Source of the DNA: Simplicispira sp. 125
GTDB lineage: Bacteria; Pseudomonadota; Gammaproteobacteria; Burkholderiales; Burkholderiaceae_C
Assembly (NCBI RefSeq): GCF_003096555.1
Contig: NZ_QEKM01000001.1
Coordinates: forward strand, 3,224,001-3,288,000
DNA: 64,000 bases
Direction: 5' to 3'
The translations under genes were made by a program, and so were the position numbers. Within the stretch, counting starts at the first letter, position 1; each line of letters starts with the position of its first letter. The notes beneath the pieces are model-generated. The model saw only the letters and a program-made list of their open reading frames with translations, was not told the DNA's origin and did no database searches. Shown here in pieces: positions 54,457 through 64,000 of the stretch.

Positions 54457-55284
54457 ATGCGTCAGACCGCCAGCCCAAGCGCCCCCGCGCCCTTTGTGTT
54501 CCACCAGGGCACCGCGCCCCTGCTCATTTCCATCCCGCACGGCGGCGTATATGTGCCGCCCCTGCTGGCCGAGCGCTTCGGCCCCGAGGCGCGCGAAGTG
54601 CCCGACACCGATTGGCACCTGGAACGCCTGTACGCTTTTGCCAAGGACATGGGCGCGTCCATCCTCGCCGCCACCCATTCGCGCTATGTGATCGACCTGA
54701 ACCGTCCGCCCGATGGCGCCAGCCTGTACCCCGGCCAGAACGTCACCGGCCTGTGCCCGATCGACGGCTTTGACGAGACGCCCATCTACCCGCGTGGCGA
54801 CGTGCCCGGTGCCGATGAGGTTGCCGCGCGCCGCGACGCCATTTGGGTGCCCTACCACGCCCAGCTGCGCACCGAGCTCGACCGCATCCGCACGGCGCAC
54901 GGCGTGGCCGTGCTGTGGGACGCGCACTCCATCCGCTCGGTGCTGCCGCGCTTCTTCGAAGGCAAGCTGCCCGACCTGAACCTGGGCACGGCGGACGGCG
55001 CCAGTTGCGACCCGGCCCTGGCGCAGGAGCTGCTGCGCATCGCGCAAAGCGCGCCCGGCTACACCGCGGTGCTCAACGGCCGTTTCAAGGGCGGCCACAT
55101 CACGCGCCACTATGGGGACCCGGCACGCAACATCCACGCCGTGCAGCTGGAGATGACGCAGTGCAGCTACATGCAGGAAGCGCTGCCGTTTGCCTACCTG
55201 CCCGAACGCGCCGCGCAGGTGCAGCCGCATCTGCGGCGCCTGCTGGAGGCGGTGTTGGCGTTTGCGGACGGCGCGAAGGCGTAA
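54457..55284 (+). CDS. hutG: N-formylglutamate deformylase
   Basis: 275 aa. Releases formate and glutamate, the last hut step. SIPHGG, PDTDWHLERLYAFA, DLNRPP, WDAHSIRS and FKGGHITRHYG are N-formylglutamate amidohydrolase motifs. Last gene of the hut cluster. 57 bases later metH1 starts. Confidence 0.95.
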   Translation: MRQTASPSAPAPFVFHQGTAPLLISIPHGGVYVPPLLAERFGPEAREVPDTDWHLERLYAFAKDMGASILAATHSRYVIDLNRPPDGASLYPGQNVTGLCPIDGFDETPIYPRGDVPGADEVAARRDAIWVPYHAQLRTELDRIRTAHGVAVLWDAHSIRSVLPRFFEGKLPDLNLGTADGASCDPALAQELLRIAQSAPGYTAVLNGRFKGGHITRHYGDPARNIHAVQLEMTQCSYMQEALPFAYLPERAAQVQPHLRRLLEAVLAFADGAKA

Positions 55285-55329
55285 ATCGGGGCGACAACCC
55301 TGCCGAGCGCGCGTGCAGGGCGTCTTTCC

Positions 55330-55341
55330 TACAATCGCCCC
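55330..55341 (+). promoter_or_regulatory. Possible -10 element and very short leader of metH1
   Basis: TACAAT at 55330-55335 ends six bases before the ATG. If it is the -10 box, the metH1 mRNA is leaderless. No ribosome site is seen. No convincing -35 box. Confidence 0.35.
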
Positions 55342-56412
55342 ATGCACGATTTACCCTACACCCGCGCCCAGCAGCTCCCCGCCCTTCTTGAGAAGCGCAT
55401 CGCCATCCTCGACGGCGCCATGGGCACCATGATCCAGCGCTTCAAGCTGGGCGAAGCGCAGTACCGGGGCGAAGGCTACAGCGGCCCGGGCAGCGTGGGC
55501 GACCGTTTCAAGGATTTTGCGCGCGATGTGAAAGGCAACAACGAGCTGCTCAGCCTGACACGGCCCGATGTGATCCGCGACATCCACGAGCGCTACCTGG
55601 CCGCTGGTGCCGACCTGATCGAGACCAACACCTTCGGCGCGACGACGATTGCGCAAGAGGACTACAAGATGGCCGACCTGGCGCGCGAGATGAACCTGCG
55701 CTCGGCGCAGCTGGCGCGTGCGGCTTGCGACAAATTCAGCACGCCGGATCACCCGCGCTATGTGGCCGGGGCGCTGGGCCCGACGCCCAAGACCGCCAGC
55801 ATCAGCCCTGATGTGAACGACCCGGGCGCGCGCAACATCACCTTCGAGCAGTTGCGCCAAGCCTATTACGAACAGACCGAAGCCTTGATTGAAGGCGGTG
55901 CCGACGTGATTCTGGTCGAGACCATCTTCGACACGCTCAACGCCAAGGCGGCGCTGTTCGCCATCGACGAGGTGTTCGAAAAAACCGGCGAGCGCCTGCC
56001 CCTCATCATCAGCGGCACCGTCACCGACGCCTCGGGCCGCATCCTTTCGGGCCAGACGGTGACGGCTTTCTGGCACAGCGTGCGCCACGCCCGCCCGCTG
56101 GCCGTGGGCCTGAACTGCGCGCTGGGCGCGGCGCTGATGCGCCCCTATATCCAGGAGCTGGCCAAGGTGGCGCCCGACACTTTCATCAGCTGCTACCCCA
56201 ACGCCGGCCTGCCCAACCCGATGAGCGACACCGGCTTCGACGAAACGCCCGAAGTCACCAGCCGCCTGGTGCACGAGTTTGCCGCCGAGGGGCTGGTCAA
56301 CATCGTCGGCGGTTGCTGCGGCACCACGCCCGGCCACATTGACGCGATTGCCGCCAGCGTGGCCGGCGCGGCACCGCGTGCGCGCGGTGTGTTTTACCGC
56401 GAGACGGTTTGA
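55342..56412 (+). CDS. metH: Methionine synthase, homocysteine-binding half (split MetH)
   Basis: 356 aa equal to the N-terminal Zn/homocysteine methyltransferase module of Met[40 protein letters not shown] and [11 protein letters not shown] (zinc cysteines). The folate, B12 and activation modules are a separate gene at 61107. Unlike that half it shows no SAH riboswitch. Module is complete, so splitting looks stable, not a broken gene. Confidence 0.93.
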   Translation: MHDLPYTRAQQLPALLEKRIAILDGAMGTMIQRFKLGEAQYRGEGYSGPGSVGDRFKDFARDVKGNNELLSLTRPDVIRDIHERYLAAGADLIETNTFGATTIAQEDYKMADLAREMNLRSAQLARAACDKFSTPDHPRYVAGALGPTPKTASISPDVNDPGARNITFEQLRQAYYEQTEALIEGGADVILVETIFDTLNAKAALFAIDEVFEKTGERLPLIISGTVTDASGRILSGQTVTAFWHSVRHARPLAVGLNCALGAALMRPYIQELAKVAPDTFISCYPNAGLPNPMSDTGFDETPEVTSRLVHEFAAEGLVNIVGGCCGTTPGHIDAIAASVAGAAPRARGVFYRETV

Positions 56413-56467
56413 GGTAAAAGTGGCTCTAGCGCTTATCTAATAAGCGTTGGTAGCTATTGTTTTTGAT
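56413..56467. repeat. Intergenic repeat, copy 6
   Basis: TGGCTCTAGCGCTTATCTAA, then TAAGCGTTGGTAGCTATT. Immediately after the metH1 stop. Confidence 0.8.
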
Positions 56468-56562
56468 AAGGCCTGGCGCCGCCCTGGCCAGCCAGGTGGA
56501 AACGCCGCAGAATCCTGCGCAGGCGCGCGAATGTCCGCACGCCACCCCCATTGGGCGTTGGC

Positions 56563-57669
56563 ATGACTGTGAACATGGTTTCCCCCCGTGGCCCGCAACT
56601 TCCTGTGGCGCAGGTGCTGGCTGAGGCTGCTTTGCAGCGCCAGTCGGCCTTGCTGGGGCCGCAGGGGACGGGCGTCCCCGCGCCCCTGCCGGGAACCGCT
56701 GCGCCAGCGGGCCTGCCCCCGCCTCCTTTGCCTGCAGCCGTGGCAGCGCCAGCGCCCGCGCCGCTGCCAGAGTCTGCCGACCAGGCCCATATTTCTGCGC
56801 AAGCACGTGCGCCCCTGGGTGCAGGTTTTGATCCGCGCCATGCCGCCCAGGGGCTTGGCAATGCCCGTGCAGCGAGTCCTCTTGCCGGTTCAGCAGCCCC
56901 CATGCCCAGGGGCGGCGCGGCGGCGGCGCTGTCGGGCGCGTCGCTGGCGGCGCCGGAGGTCGGGGCCTGGCCCGCCACGGGGCTGGCTGTACCGCTGCGG
57001 CAGATGGTCGCGGCCTTGGTGCAGCAGCTCACGGCACAGGCCACGCCCCAGCGCGTGGTGGCGGCGCAGCCCTGGCCGCTGGCGCTGGCGCATGCACTCG
57101 AGAGCGGGGAGGCCGATGCCACGCAGCCTGCATTGCAAACCTGGCTGGTGCGCCAGGGCGCCGTGCAAACGCCCGAGGGGCCGCTGGGTCTGGCCGTGAC
57201 CTTGCGGGTGCCCGTGCCTTGGCTGGCAGCGCAGGCTGGGCAGCCGCCCGCAGCCTTGGCGGCGGCGCTTGCGCCGCCAGGGGCCTTGCAAGTGCCGTAC
57301 ACCGGCACGGCGCAGGGCTTGCAGTCGGGCGTGCTGGCGCTGGTGCTGCAGGGGCTGGAATCGAGCGCTTCGCGCACCAGTGCCTTGCTGGTGCTGGACT
57401 TTCAGCCGCCGCTGGCCGCCGCCGTGTATGGCCGCGACATGATGCTGGCCCGCCTGGACCCGTGGCTGCAATTGGCCCAGCTGCAGGCCAGTGGACAGTT
57501 GCCGCGCGACGAGGACCTGGCCCGCGAACGGGAGGCAGGCCTGTGCAAGGACCCCGGCTGCCCTTATGTGGGGCGTGCAGCCTGCGCGCAACCGTTCTGC
57601 CGGGCGATGGCGGTGGTCGCGCCCGTGGGGGCGGTGGATGCCGGACCGGGGAACGTCGGGATGACGTAA
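56563..57669 (+). CDS. Unrecognised Pro/Ala-rich protein with C-terminal cysteine cluster
   Basis: 368 aa. Residues about 1-150 are low-complexity Pro/Ala/Gly. The middle is a beta-like domain (GLAVTLRVPVPWLAAQAG, SALLVLDFQPPLAAAVYGRD). The end has CKDPGCPYVGRAACAQPFC, four cysteines that could bind zinc. The FliK-like layout (disordered start, compact end) is noted, but there is no flagellar context. Start uncertain: ATG at 56563 or 56575. No function assigned. Confidence 0.6.
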   Translation: MTVNMVSPRGPQLPVAQVLAEAALQRQSALLGPQGTGVPAPLPGTAAPAGLPPPPLPAAVAAPAPAPLPESADQAHISAQARAPLGAGFDPRHAAQGLGNARAASPLAGSAAPMPRGGAAAALSGASLAAPEVGAWPATGLAVPLRQMVAALVQQLTAQATPQRVVAAQPWPLALAHALESGEADATQPALQTWLVRQGAVQTPEGPLGLAVTLRVPVPWLAAQAGQPPAALAAALAPPGALQVPYTGTAQGLQSGVLALVLQGLESSASRTSALLVLDFQPPLAAAVYGRDMMLARLDPWLQLAQLQASGQLPRDEDLAREREAGLCKDPGCPYVGRAACAQPFCRAMAVVAPVGAVDAGPGNVGMT

Positions 57670-57674
57670 AAAGA

Positions 57675-57703
57675 GCCCCAGGCGCTGATGGTGCGCCTGG
57701 GGC
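57675..57703. terminator. Bidirectional terminator between convergent genes
   Basis: Perfect 11-bp stem GCCCCAGGCGC/GCGCCTGGGGC with a 7-base loop. On the minus strand TCTTTTT follows, so it mainly serves gdhA. On the plus strand CTCTCTC follows, weaker. Confidence 0.85.
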
Positions 57704-57784
57704 CTCTCTCGCTGGAGGTCTGGCCGGGTAGGCCGGGCTCCTCAATCGATGGTGCTGCTTGGGCTTTGCCTTTGCCTTTATCCT

Positions 57785-59092
57785 TTATGGGTACAGGCCG
57801 CGCATCTCGCGGGCGTGGAGCATGCGTGTGCAGGCGATGATGAAGGTGGCTGTGCGCAGGCTGACCTTGTGCTGTTGCGCTGTCTGCCAGACGCCGGCAA
57901 AGGCCTCCTTCATGATGCGCACCAGGCGGGCGTTGATCTCGTCCTCGGTCCAGAAGAAGCTGGAGAAATCCTGCACCCACTCGAAGTAGCTCACCGTTAC
58001 GCCGCCGGCGTTGGCAATCACGTCGGGCAGCACCAGCACGCCGCTGTCGTGCAGGATGTCGTCGGCCTCGGGGGTGGTGGGGCCGTTGGCACCTTCGATG
58101 ACCAGTTTGGCGTGGATCTTCGGGGCGTTCTCGGCCGTGATCTGGCTCTCCAGCGCGGCCGGAATCAGGATCTCGCAGGGCACCCCCCAGAAATCTTCGT
58201 TGGCGATCACTTCCGTGCCGGGGAAGCCCGCGACGCCGCCGGTGTTCTTCACATGCTCTTGCAGCGCGCCAGCGTCCATGCCGCCCTCATGGACGATGGT
58301 GCCGGTGTGGTCCTGCACCGCCACCAATTTGGCTCCGACATCACAGAACAGCCTGGCCGCCGTACCGCCCACGTTGCCAAAACCCTGTACCGCAATGCGG
58401 GCGCCTTCGATTTTCAGGCCGGTGTGGTGCGCTGCTTCCAGCCCCACGGTGAACACGCCGCGGCCCGTGGCTTCGCGCCGGCCGAGCGAGCCGCCCAGGT
58501 CGATCGGCTTGCCGGTCACCACGCCGGTGGCAGCCTCGCCGGTGTTCATGGAGTAGGTGTCCATCATCCAGGCCATGATTTGTTCGTTGGTGTTCACGTC
58601 TGGAGCAGGGATGTCCTTGGTCGGGCCGATGATGAGACCAATCTCGCTGGTGTAGCGGCGTGTCATGCGCTCGAGCTCGCCCCGCGAGAGGGTTTTGGGG
58701 TTCACGCGGATACCGCCCTTGGCGCCGCCGTAGGGCACGTTGACGGCCGCCGTTTTGACCGACATCCAGGCCGACAGCGCCATCACTTCGGACAGCGTCA
58801 CGTCCTGGTGAAAACGCACGCCGCCCTTGCCCGGCCCGCGCGAGAGGTTGTGCTGCACCCGGTAGCCTTCAAAGTGGGCGATGGTGCCGTTGTCCATCTC
58901 GATCGGCACGTCCACGATCAGGATGCGCTTGGGGCGCTTGAGCGTCTCGACCCAGCGCGAGAGGTTGCCCAGATACGGCGAAACGCGGTCTACCTGCTTG
59001 AGGTAGTTGCCCCACGGGCCGAGATCGTCGGCATGCAGGTACGAAGGCACTGGGTGCGATGGAGCGGCAGGGGTGCCGGCGGATGGCGACAT
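57785..59092 (-). CDS. gdhA: Glutamate dehydrogenase
   Basis: 435-aa hexameric-type enzyme interconverting glutamate and 2-oxoglutarate plus ammonia. Catalytic lysine region [11 protein letters not shown], substrate site [21 protein letters not shown], and dinucleotide fold [13 protein letters not shown], likely NAD-linked. Size and lack of an N-terminal extension fit the catabolic RocG/GudB type. AAGGAAA precedes the ATG. It would consume glutamate produced by the hut pathway. Confidence 0.94.
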   Translation of the reverse strand: MSPSAGTPAAPSHPVPSYLHADDLGPWGNYLKQVDRVSPYLGNLSRWVETLKRPKRILIVDVPIEMDNGTIAHFEGYRVQHNLSRGPGKGGVRFHQDVTLSEVMALSAWMSVKTAAVNVPYGGAKGGIRVNPKTLSRGELERMTRRYTSEIGLIIGPTKDIPAPDVNTNEQIMAWMMDTYSMNTGEAATGVVTGKPIDLGGSLGRREATGRGVFTVGLEAAHHTGLKIEGARIAVQGFGNVGGTAARLFCDVGAKLVAVQDHTGTIVHEGGMDAGALQEHVKNTGGVAGFPGTEVIANEDFWGVPCEILIPAALESQITAENAPKIHAKLVIEGANGPTTPEADDILHDSGVLVLPDVIANAGGVTVSYFEWVQDFSSFFWTEDEINARLVRIMKEAFAGVWQTAQQHKVSLRTATFIIACTRMLHAREMRGLYP

Positions 59093-59327
59093 GGTGAATT
59101 TCCTTGTGGGATCAGGTCAAGCCGCAAAGCTTATGCTTCGCGCACGGCGCTGTCTAAGGCCGGTGTGTTACAGAACCATGCGTTTGACGCATAACTTGCC
59201 CATGGGGTTTGTCGGTGCCACCACAGTCCGGCGCGGCCCACTCCGATACGCTCACCAGGATCGGCAAAACGGGGTGTTGCATGTCGCCGCCAAATTTTCC
59301 AGTCCCTGCCCCACGGCGCCACGCCAA

Positions 59328-59350
59328 TTCCACAGCGTGGAACTGTGGAA
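59328..59350. promoter_or_regulatory. Nested inverted repeat upstream of gdhA
   Basis: TTCCACAG-N7-CTGTGGAA and, sharing the left arm, TTCCAC-AGC-GTGGAA: two mutually exclusive perfect stems. 236 bases before gdhA. Possible operator; no regulator identified. Confidence 0.35.
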
Positions 59351-59437
59351 GGATGCCCCGGGGAGCGCTCCCATCCTGCCGTGCACCGGACGGACTGGCC
59401 GCGCATAGCCGCCGACTGCAAAAATGCCGTAATTTAT

Positions 59438-59489
59438 CAAAAATGATAGCTGTTGGCGCCCATGAATAAAGCGCTAGATCCCATTCTTA
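59438..59489. repeat. Intergenic repeat, copy 7 (minus orientation, diverged)
   Basis: Minus strand reads ATGGGATCTAGCGCTTTATT, then GGCGCCAACAGCTATCA. Between gdhA and the LysR gene. Confidence 0.7.
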
Positions 59490-59490
59490 C

Positions 59491-60444
59491 TTATGTTCCT
59501 GCCAGCGTGGCAACGCGCCCCTTGTCTTTGTCGCTGCGCATCAGCGCCACAAACCGCGCGGCGCCCAGGCCCAGCGGCCGCTCTTTGGACCACACCACAT
59601 CCACCCACAGCGCGGTGCCATTGCTCAGGTTCTCAAACGGCATCTCTACCAGCCGCCCGGCCTCGATGCGCGGTTGTACCAGTGCGCGCGGCTGCCAGCC
59701 CCAGCCCAGCCCGGCCTCGATCAGGCCCAGTGCGGCCAGGTGGTTGTCGGTGCGCCAGTGGTGGCGGGCAAACACAAAGCGCGGGTCGGTCTGCGCCAGG
59801 TCGCGGCTGGCCACGACGATCTGGCGTGTGGTGGTCAGATGTTCCTCGCGCAGCAAGGCGCGGGCGAGGGCCTCGCCCCGGGCAGTGGCGGCTGCGCGGG
59901 CATTCACCAGTACCGGGTGATCGGGGGCCATGACAGCCACCAGGGTTTCGGTGCCCACCTCCTGAAAACCTTCGCGCCCATCGATGCTGGGCCGCTCGAA
60001 CACCAGCGCCAGCTGCGCGCGGCCCGAATGCAATAGCGCCAGCGCATCGCCTTGCGGTGCGGTCAGCACCTCCACCTGCAGCAGCGGGTATTCGTGGGCC
60101 AGGGCCGCCAGCGGCCCCGTCCAGCGGGCAGCCAGCAGCTCGGGGGCAATGGCCAGCGTCAGACGTTCCTCCAGCCCCTGGGTGAGCGCCAGGGCCTGCG
60201 CATTGAGCTGCAACAGCTGCCCCGCCAGCAAGCGGGCCTGGGGCTCGAGGGCGCGAGCCGCTGCGGTGGGGCGCGGTTCGCGTCCGTGGCGGTCAAACAA
60301 CGCCATGTCCAACTCCGCTTCCAGGTGGCCCATGGCCATGCTCACGGCCGAGGGCACCCGGCCCAGTGCCCGCGCGGCGGCGGAGAAGGAGCCGTGGTCC
60401 AGCACCGCCAGAAACAATTGCACGCTGTCAGAGGAAAAGGCCAT
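59491..60444 (-). CDS. LysR-family regulator (AceR-like) divergent from PACE pump
   Basis: 317 aa. HTH at about 4-60 (VQLFLAVLDHGSFSAAARALGRVPSAVSMAMGHLE) and an effector-binding C-terminus. Divergently arranged with a PACE-family efflux gene as AceR is with AceI in Acinetobacter, so it probably activates the pump in response to a biocide or polyamine-like ligand. Confidence 0.9.
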   Translation of the reverse strand: MAFSSDSVQLFLAVLDHGSFSAAARALGRVPSAVSMAMGHLEAELDMALFDRHGREPRPTAAARALEPQARLLAGQLLQLNAQALALTQGLEERLTLAIAPELLAARWTGPLAALAHEYPLLQVEVLTAPQGDALALLHSGRAQLALVFERPSIDGREGFQEVGTETLVAVMAPDHPVLVNARAAATARGEALARALLREEHLTTTRQIVVASRDLAQTDPRFVFARHHWRTDNHLAALGLIEAGLGWGWQPRALVQPRIEAGRLVEMPFENLSNGTALWVDVVWSKERPLGLGAARFVALMRSDKDKGRVATLAGT

Positions 60445-60465
60445 CTATCAATAAAACTGAAATAA

Positions 60466-60484
60466 GCTGACTTTAATTATCAGC
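60466..60484. promoter_or_regulatory. Candidate LysR operator between regulator and PACE gene
   Basis: GCTGA-CTTTAATTA-TCAGC, perfect 5-bp arms around an AT core in the 63-bp divergent gap. Confidence 0.5.
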
Positions 60485-60507
60485 CTAGAGCCGATAAATT
60501 CGATGCG

Positions 60508-60954
60508 ATGCCATCTCCGCCTCTCATCCCCGGCCTGCACGGCGTGCGCCGCCGCGTGGTCTACGTCAGTATTTACGAATTGATCGCCATTGCCGTCGCC
60601 ACTTTCGGGCTCGCGCAGTTTTCCAGCCAGGGTGTGGGACATGCCGGGGTGATGGCTGTGGCCTCGTCGGCCATCGCCGTGGCCTGGAACCTGGTCTTCA
60701 ATGCCCTTTTTGAGCGCTGGGAAGCCCGCCAGGTGGTGCGCGGCCGCAGCCTGCGCCGCCGCTTGGCGCATGCGGTGGGCTTCGAGGGCGGACTGGTGTT
60801 TACGCTGGTGCCGCTGTTTGCCTGGTGGTTCGACATCAGCCTGTGGCAGGCGCTGGTGATGGACCTGGGGCTGGTGGTGTTTTTCCTGTGCTACACCTTT
60901 GTCTTTAATTGGAGTTTTGACCAGGTTTTTGGCTTGCCCGCCTCCGCGGCATAA
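60508..60954 (+). CDS. PACE-family multidrug/biocide efflux transporter
   Basis: 148 aa, four membrane segments as two repeated pairs. Family signatures: early membrane Glu E24 (YELIAI), WNLVFNALFERWE, RRLAHAVGFEGGL, and CYTFVFNWSFDQVFG. Proton-driven export of chlorhexidine-like cations or polyamines is the known role of relatives. Confidence 0.88.
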   Translation: MPSPPLIPGLHGVRRRVVYVSIYELIAIAVATFGLAQFSSQGVGHAGVMAVASSAIAVAWNLVFNALFERWEARQVVRGRSLRRRLAHAVGFEGGLVFTLVPLFAWWFDISLWQALVMDLGLVVFFLCYTFVFNWSFDQVFGLPASAA

Positions 60955-60995
60955 GCTTGTGTACTCCTGGGCATTTGCGCCGCCCTAAAATCGAT

Positions 60996-61071
60996 CCATT
61001 CCAAGGAGCGTTGCAGCAGTCCCGCGCGGACTGTCAGGCTTGGAATGCCAGGCCCCCGCAACGACGCTCAC
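60996..61071 (+). promoter_or_regulatory. S-adenosylhomocysteine (SAH) riboswitch
   Basis: P1 stem CATTCCAAG (60997) pairs with CTTGGAATG (61039). Inside are the conserved GGAGCGTTGCAGC, a CAGTCC/GGACTG hairpin, and TCAGGCTTGG. Downstream GCAACGACGCTCACC completes the pseudoknot with GAGCGTTGC. This is the SAH riboswitch pattern known upstream of metH and ahcY, which turns expression on when SAH builds up. It ends 35 bases before the metH2 ATG. Confidence 0.9.
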
Positions 61072-61106
61072 CTGTTCCGGGCTATCAGAAATACAGGTGA
61101 GTTCCC

Positions 61107-63842
<2,736 letters not shown>

Positions 63843-63847
63843 GCGCA

Positions 63848-63885
63848 GCGCACAAAAATCCGGCGGATCGCTGGGTTTTGTGCGC
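63848..63885. terminator. Terminator-like hairpin after metH2
   Basis: GCGCACAAAA and TTTTGTGCGC form a perfect 10-bp stem, with further CC/GG pairing inside. No long T tract follows on the plus strand. Confidence 0.6.
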
Positions 63886-63961
63886 CCTTCTCAATCTGGT
63901 GTCTCCGTATTGACGGGGTTCCCCCGGGGCGCCAGACTCGTGCGAACTCTTCCCTTCGCGC

Positions 63962-64000
63962 ATGACAGCCACCAACGACACGCCCCTCGACGCGCAGCAG
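63962..64000 (+). CDS. Start of an unidentified gene (cut by window end)
   Basis: An ATG opens a frame reading MTATNDTPLDAQQ up to the last base. Too short to identify, and no clear ribosome site precedes it. Confidence 0.3.
   Translation, partial: MTATNDTPLDAQQ

Larger units (their letters stand above)
59093..59490. other. Intergenic region between gdhA start and LysR stop
   Basis: 398 bases without a convincing gene. It contains the gdhA promoter region, a nested inverted repeat at 59328 and repeat copy 7 at 59438. Confidence 0.6.

Noticed and set aside
55298..55320. CCCTGC...GCAGGG hairpin between hutG and metH1 as a terminator or riboswitch
   Set aside because: Only a 6-bp stem with no T tract and none of the conserved SAH, SAM or cobalamin motifs.

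Overview
The window is GC-rich, gene-dense bacterial chromosome. Gene content and style suggest a betaproteobacterium of the Comamonadaceae type (Acidovorax or a relative). Supporting signs are the Burkholderiales-like ftrCD iron-uptake genes, the five-step hut route (HutF/HutG), an Azospirillum-like phenylpyruvate decarboxylase, a split MetH under an SAH riboswitch, and seven copies of a short intergenic repeat that I associate, from memory, with this family. The genus is an inference. I saw no rRNA, tRNA, intact IS or CRISPR array.

Layout. 0-6.7 kb: end of a ferrous-iron uptake operon (ftrC, ftrD), then pckG, queC, a 48-codon membrane peptide gene and ilvA. 6.8-15.5 kb: a SnoaL-PAS-GGDEF diguanylate cyclase; a compact minus-strand operon of AAA ATPase, PIN-type nuclease, RNA ligase and DUF1697 protein; a chemoreceptor; and norR facing a hemerythrin gene across three NorR sites and a sigma-54 promoter. 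15.6-19 kb: the anaerobic ribonucleotide reductase operon behind two NrdR boxes, with NrdD split so that its glycyl-radical tail is a separate 58-aa protein, then nrdG.

19-22 kb is an accessory segment of different base composition. It holds a RES-toxin remnant, a 34-bp near-perfect palindrome, a CBS-HEPN protein and a DUF2971 protein. 22-33.6 kb: ipdC-like decarboxylase with aldehyde dehydrogenase and a membrane protein, a HipA/YjjJ-type kinase, a TetR regulator divergent from an exported redox cluster (cytochrome c, ALO-type flavoenzyme, Tat-exported DSD1-type PLP enzyme, DUF2147, porin), and a ParDE-like toxin-antitoxin pair. 33.6-42 kb: recQ, a Spy-like lipoprotein with a two-component system, and an acyl-CoA dehydrogenase/CoA-transferase pair with a divergent LysR regulator.

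42-55.3 kb is a large histidine-utilisation cluster: NitT/TauT-type ABC transporter, hutC, hutH, hutU, a PhyH-family dioxygenase, hutD, hutI, a HisC-like aminotransferase, hutF and hutG. HutC-type operators precede the transporter and hutH. The pathway yields glutamate, and a glutamate dehydrogenase gene lies 2.5 kb further on. 55.3-64 kb: the two halves of methionine synthase (metH), 4.7 kb apart, separated by an unrecognised Pro/Ala-rich protein, gdhA, and a LysR regulator divergent from a PACE efflux pump. Only the second metH half has the SAH riboswitch.

Best candidates for something new are the ATPase-PIN-RNA ligase operon (8.4-11.5 kb), the CBS-HEPN/DUF2971 pair (19.6-21.7 kb), the split glycyl-radical subunit of NrdD, and the exported cytochrome/flavoenzyme/PLP-enzyme cluster (28.2-32.9 kb).
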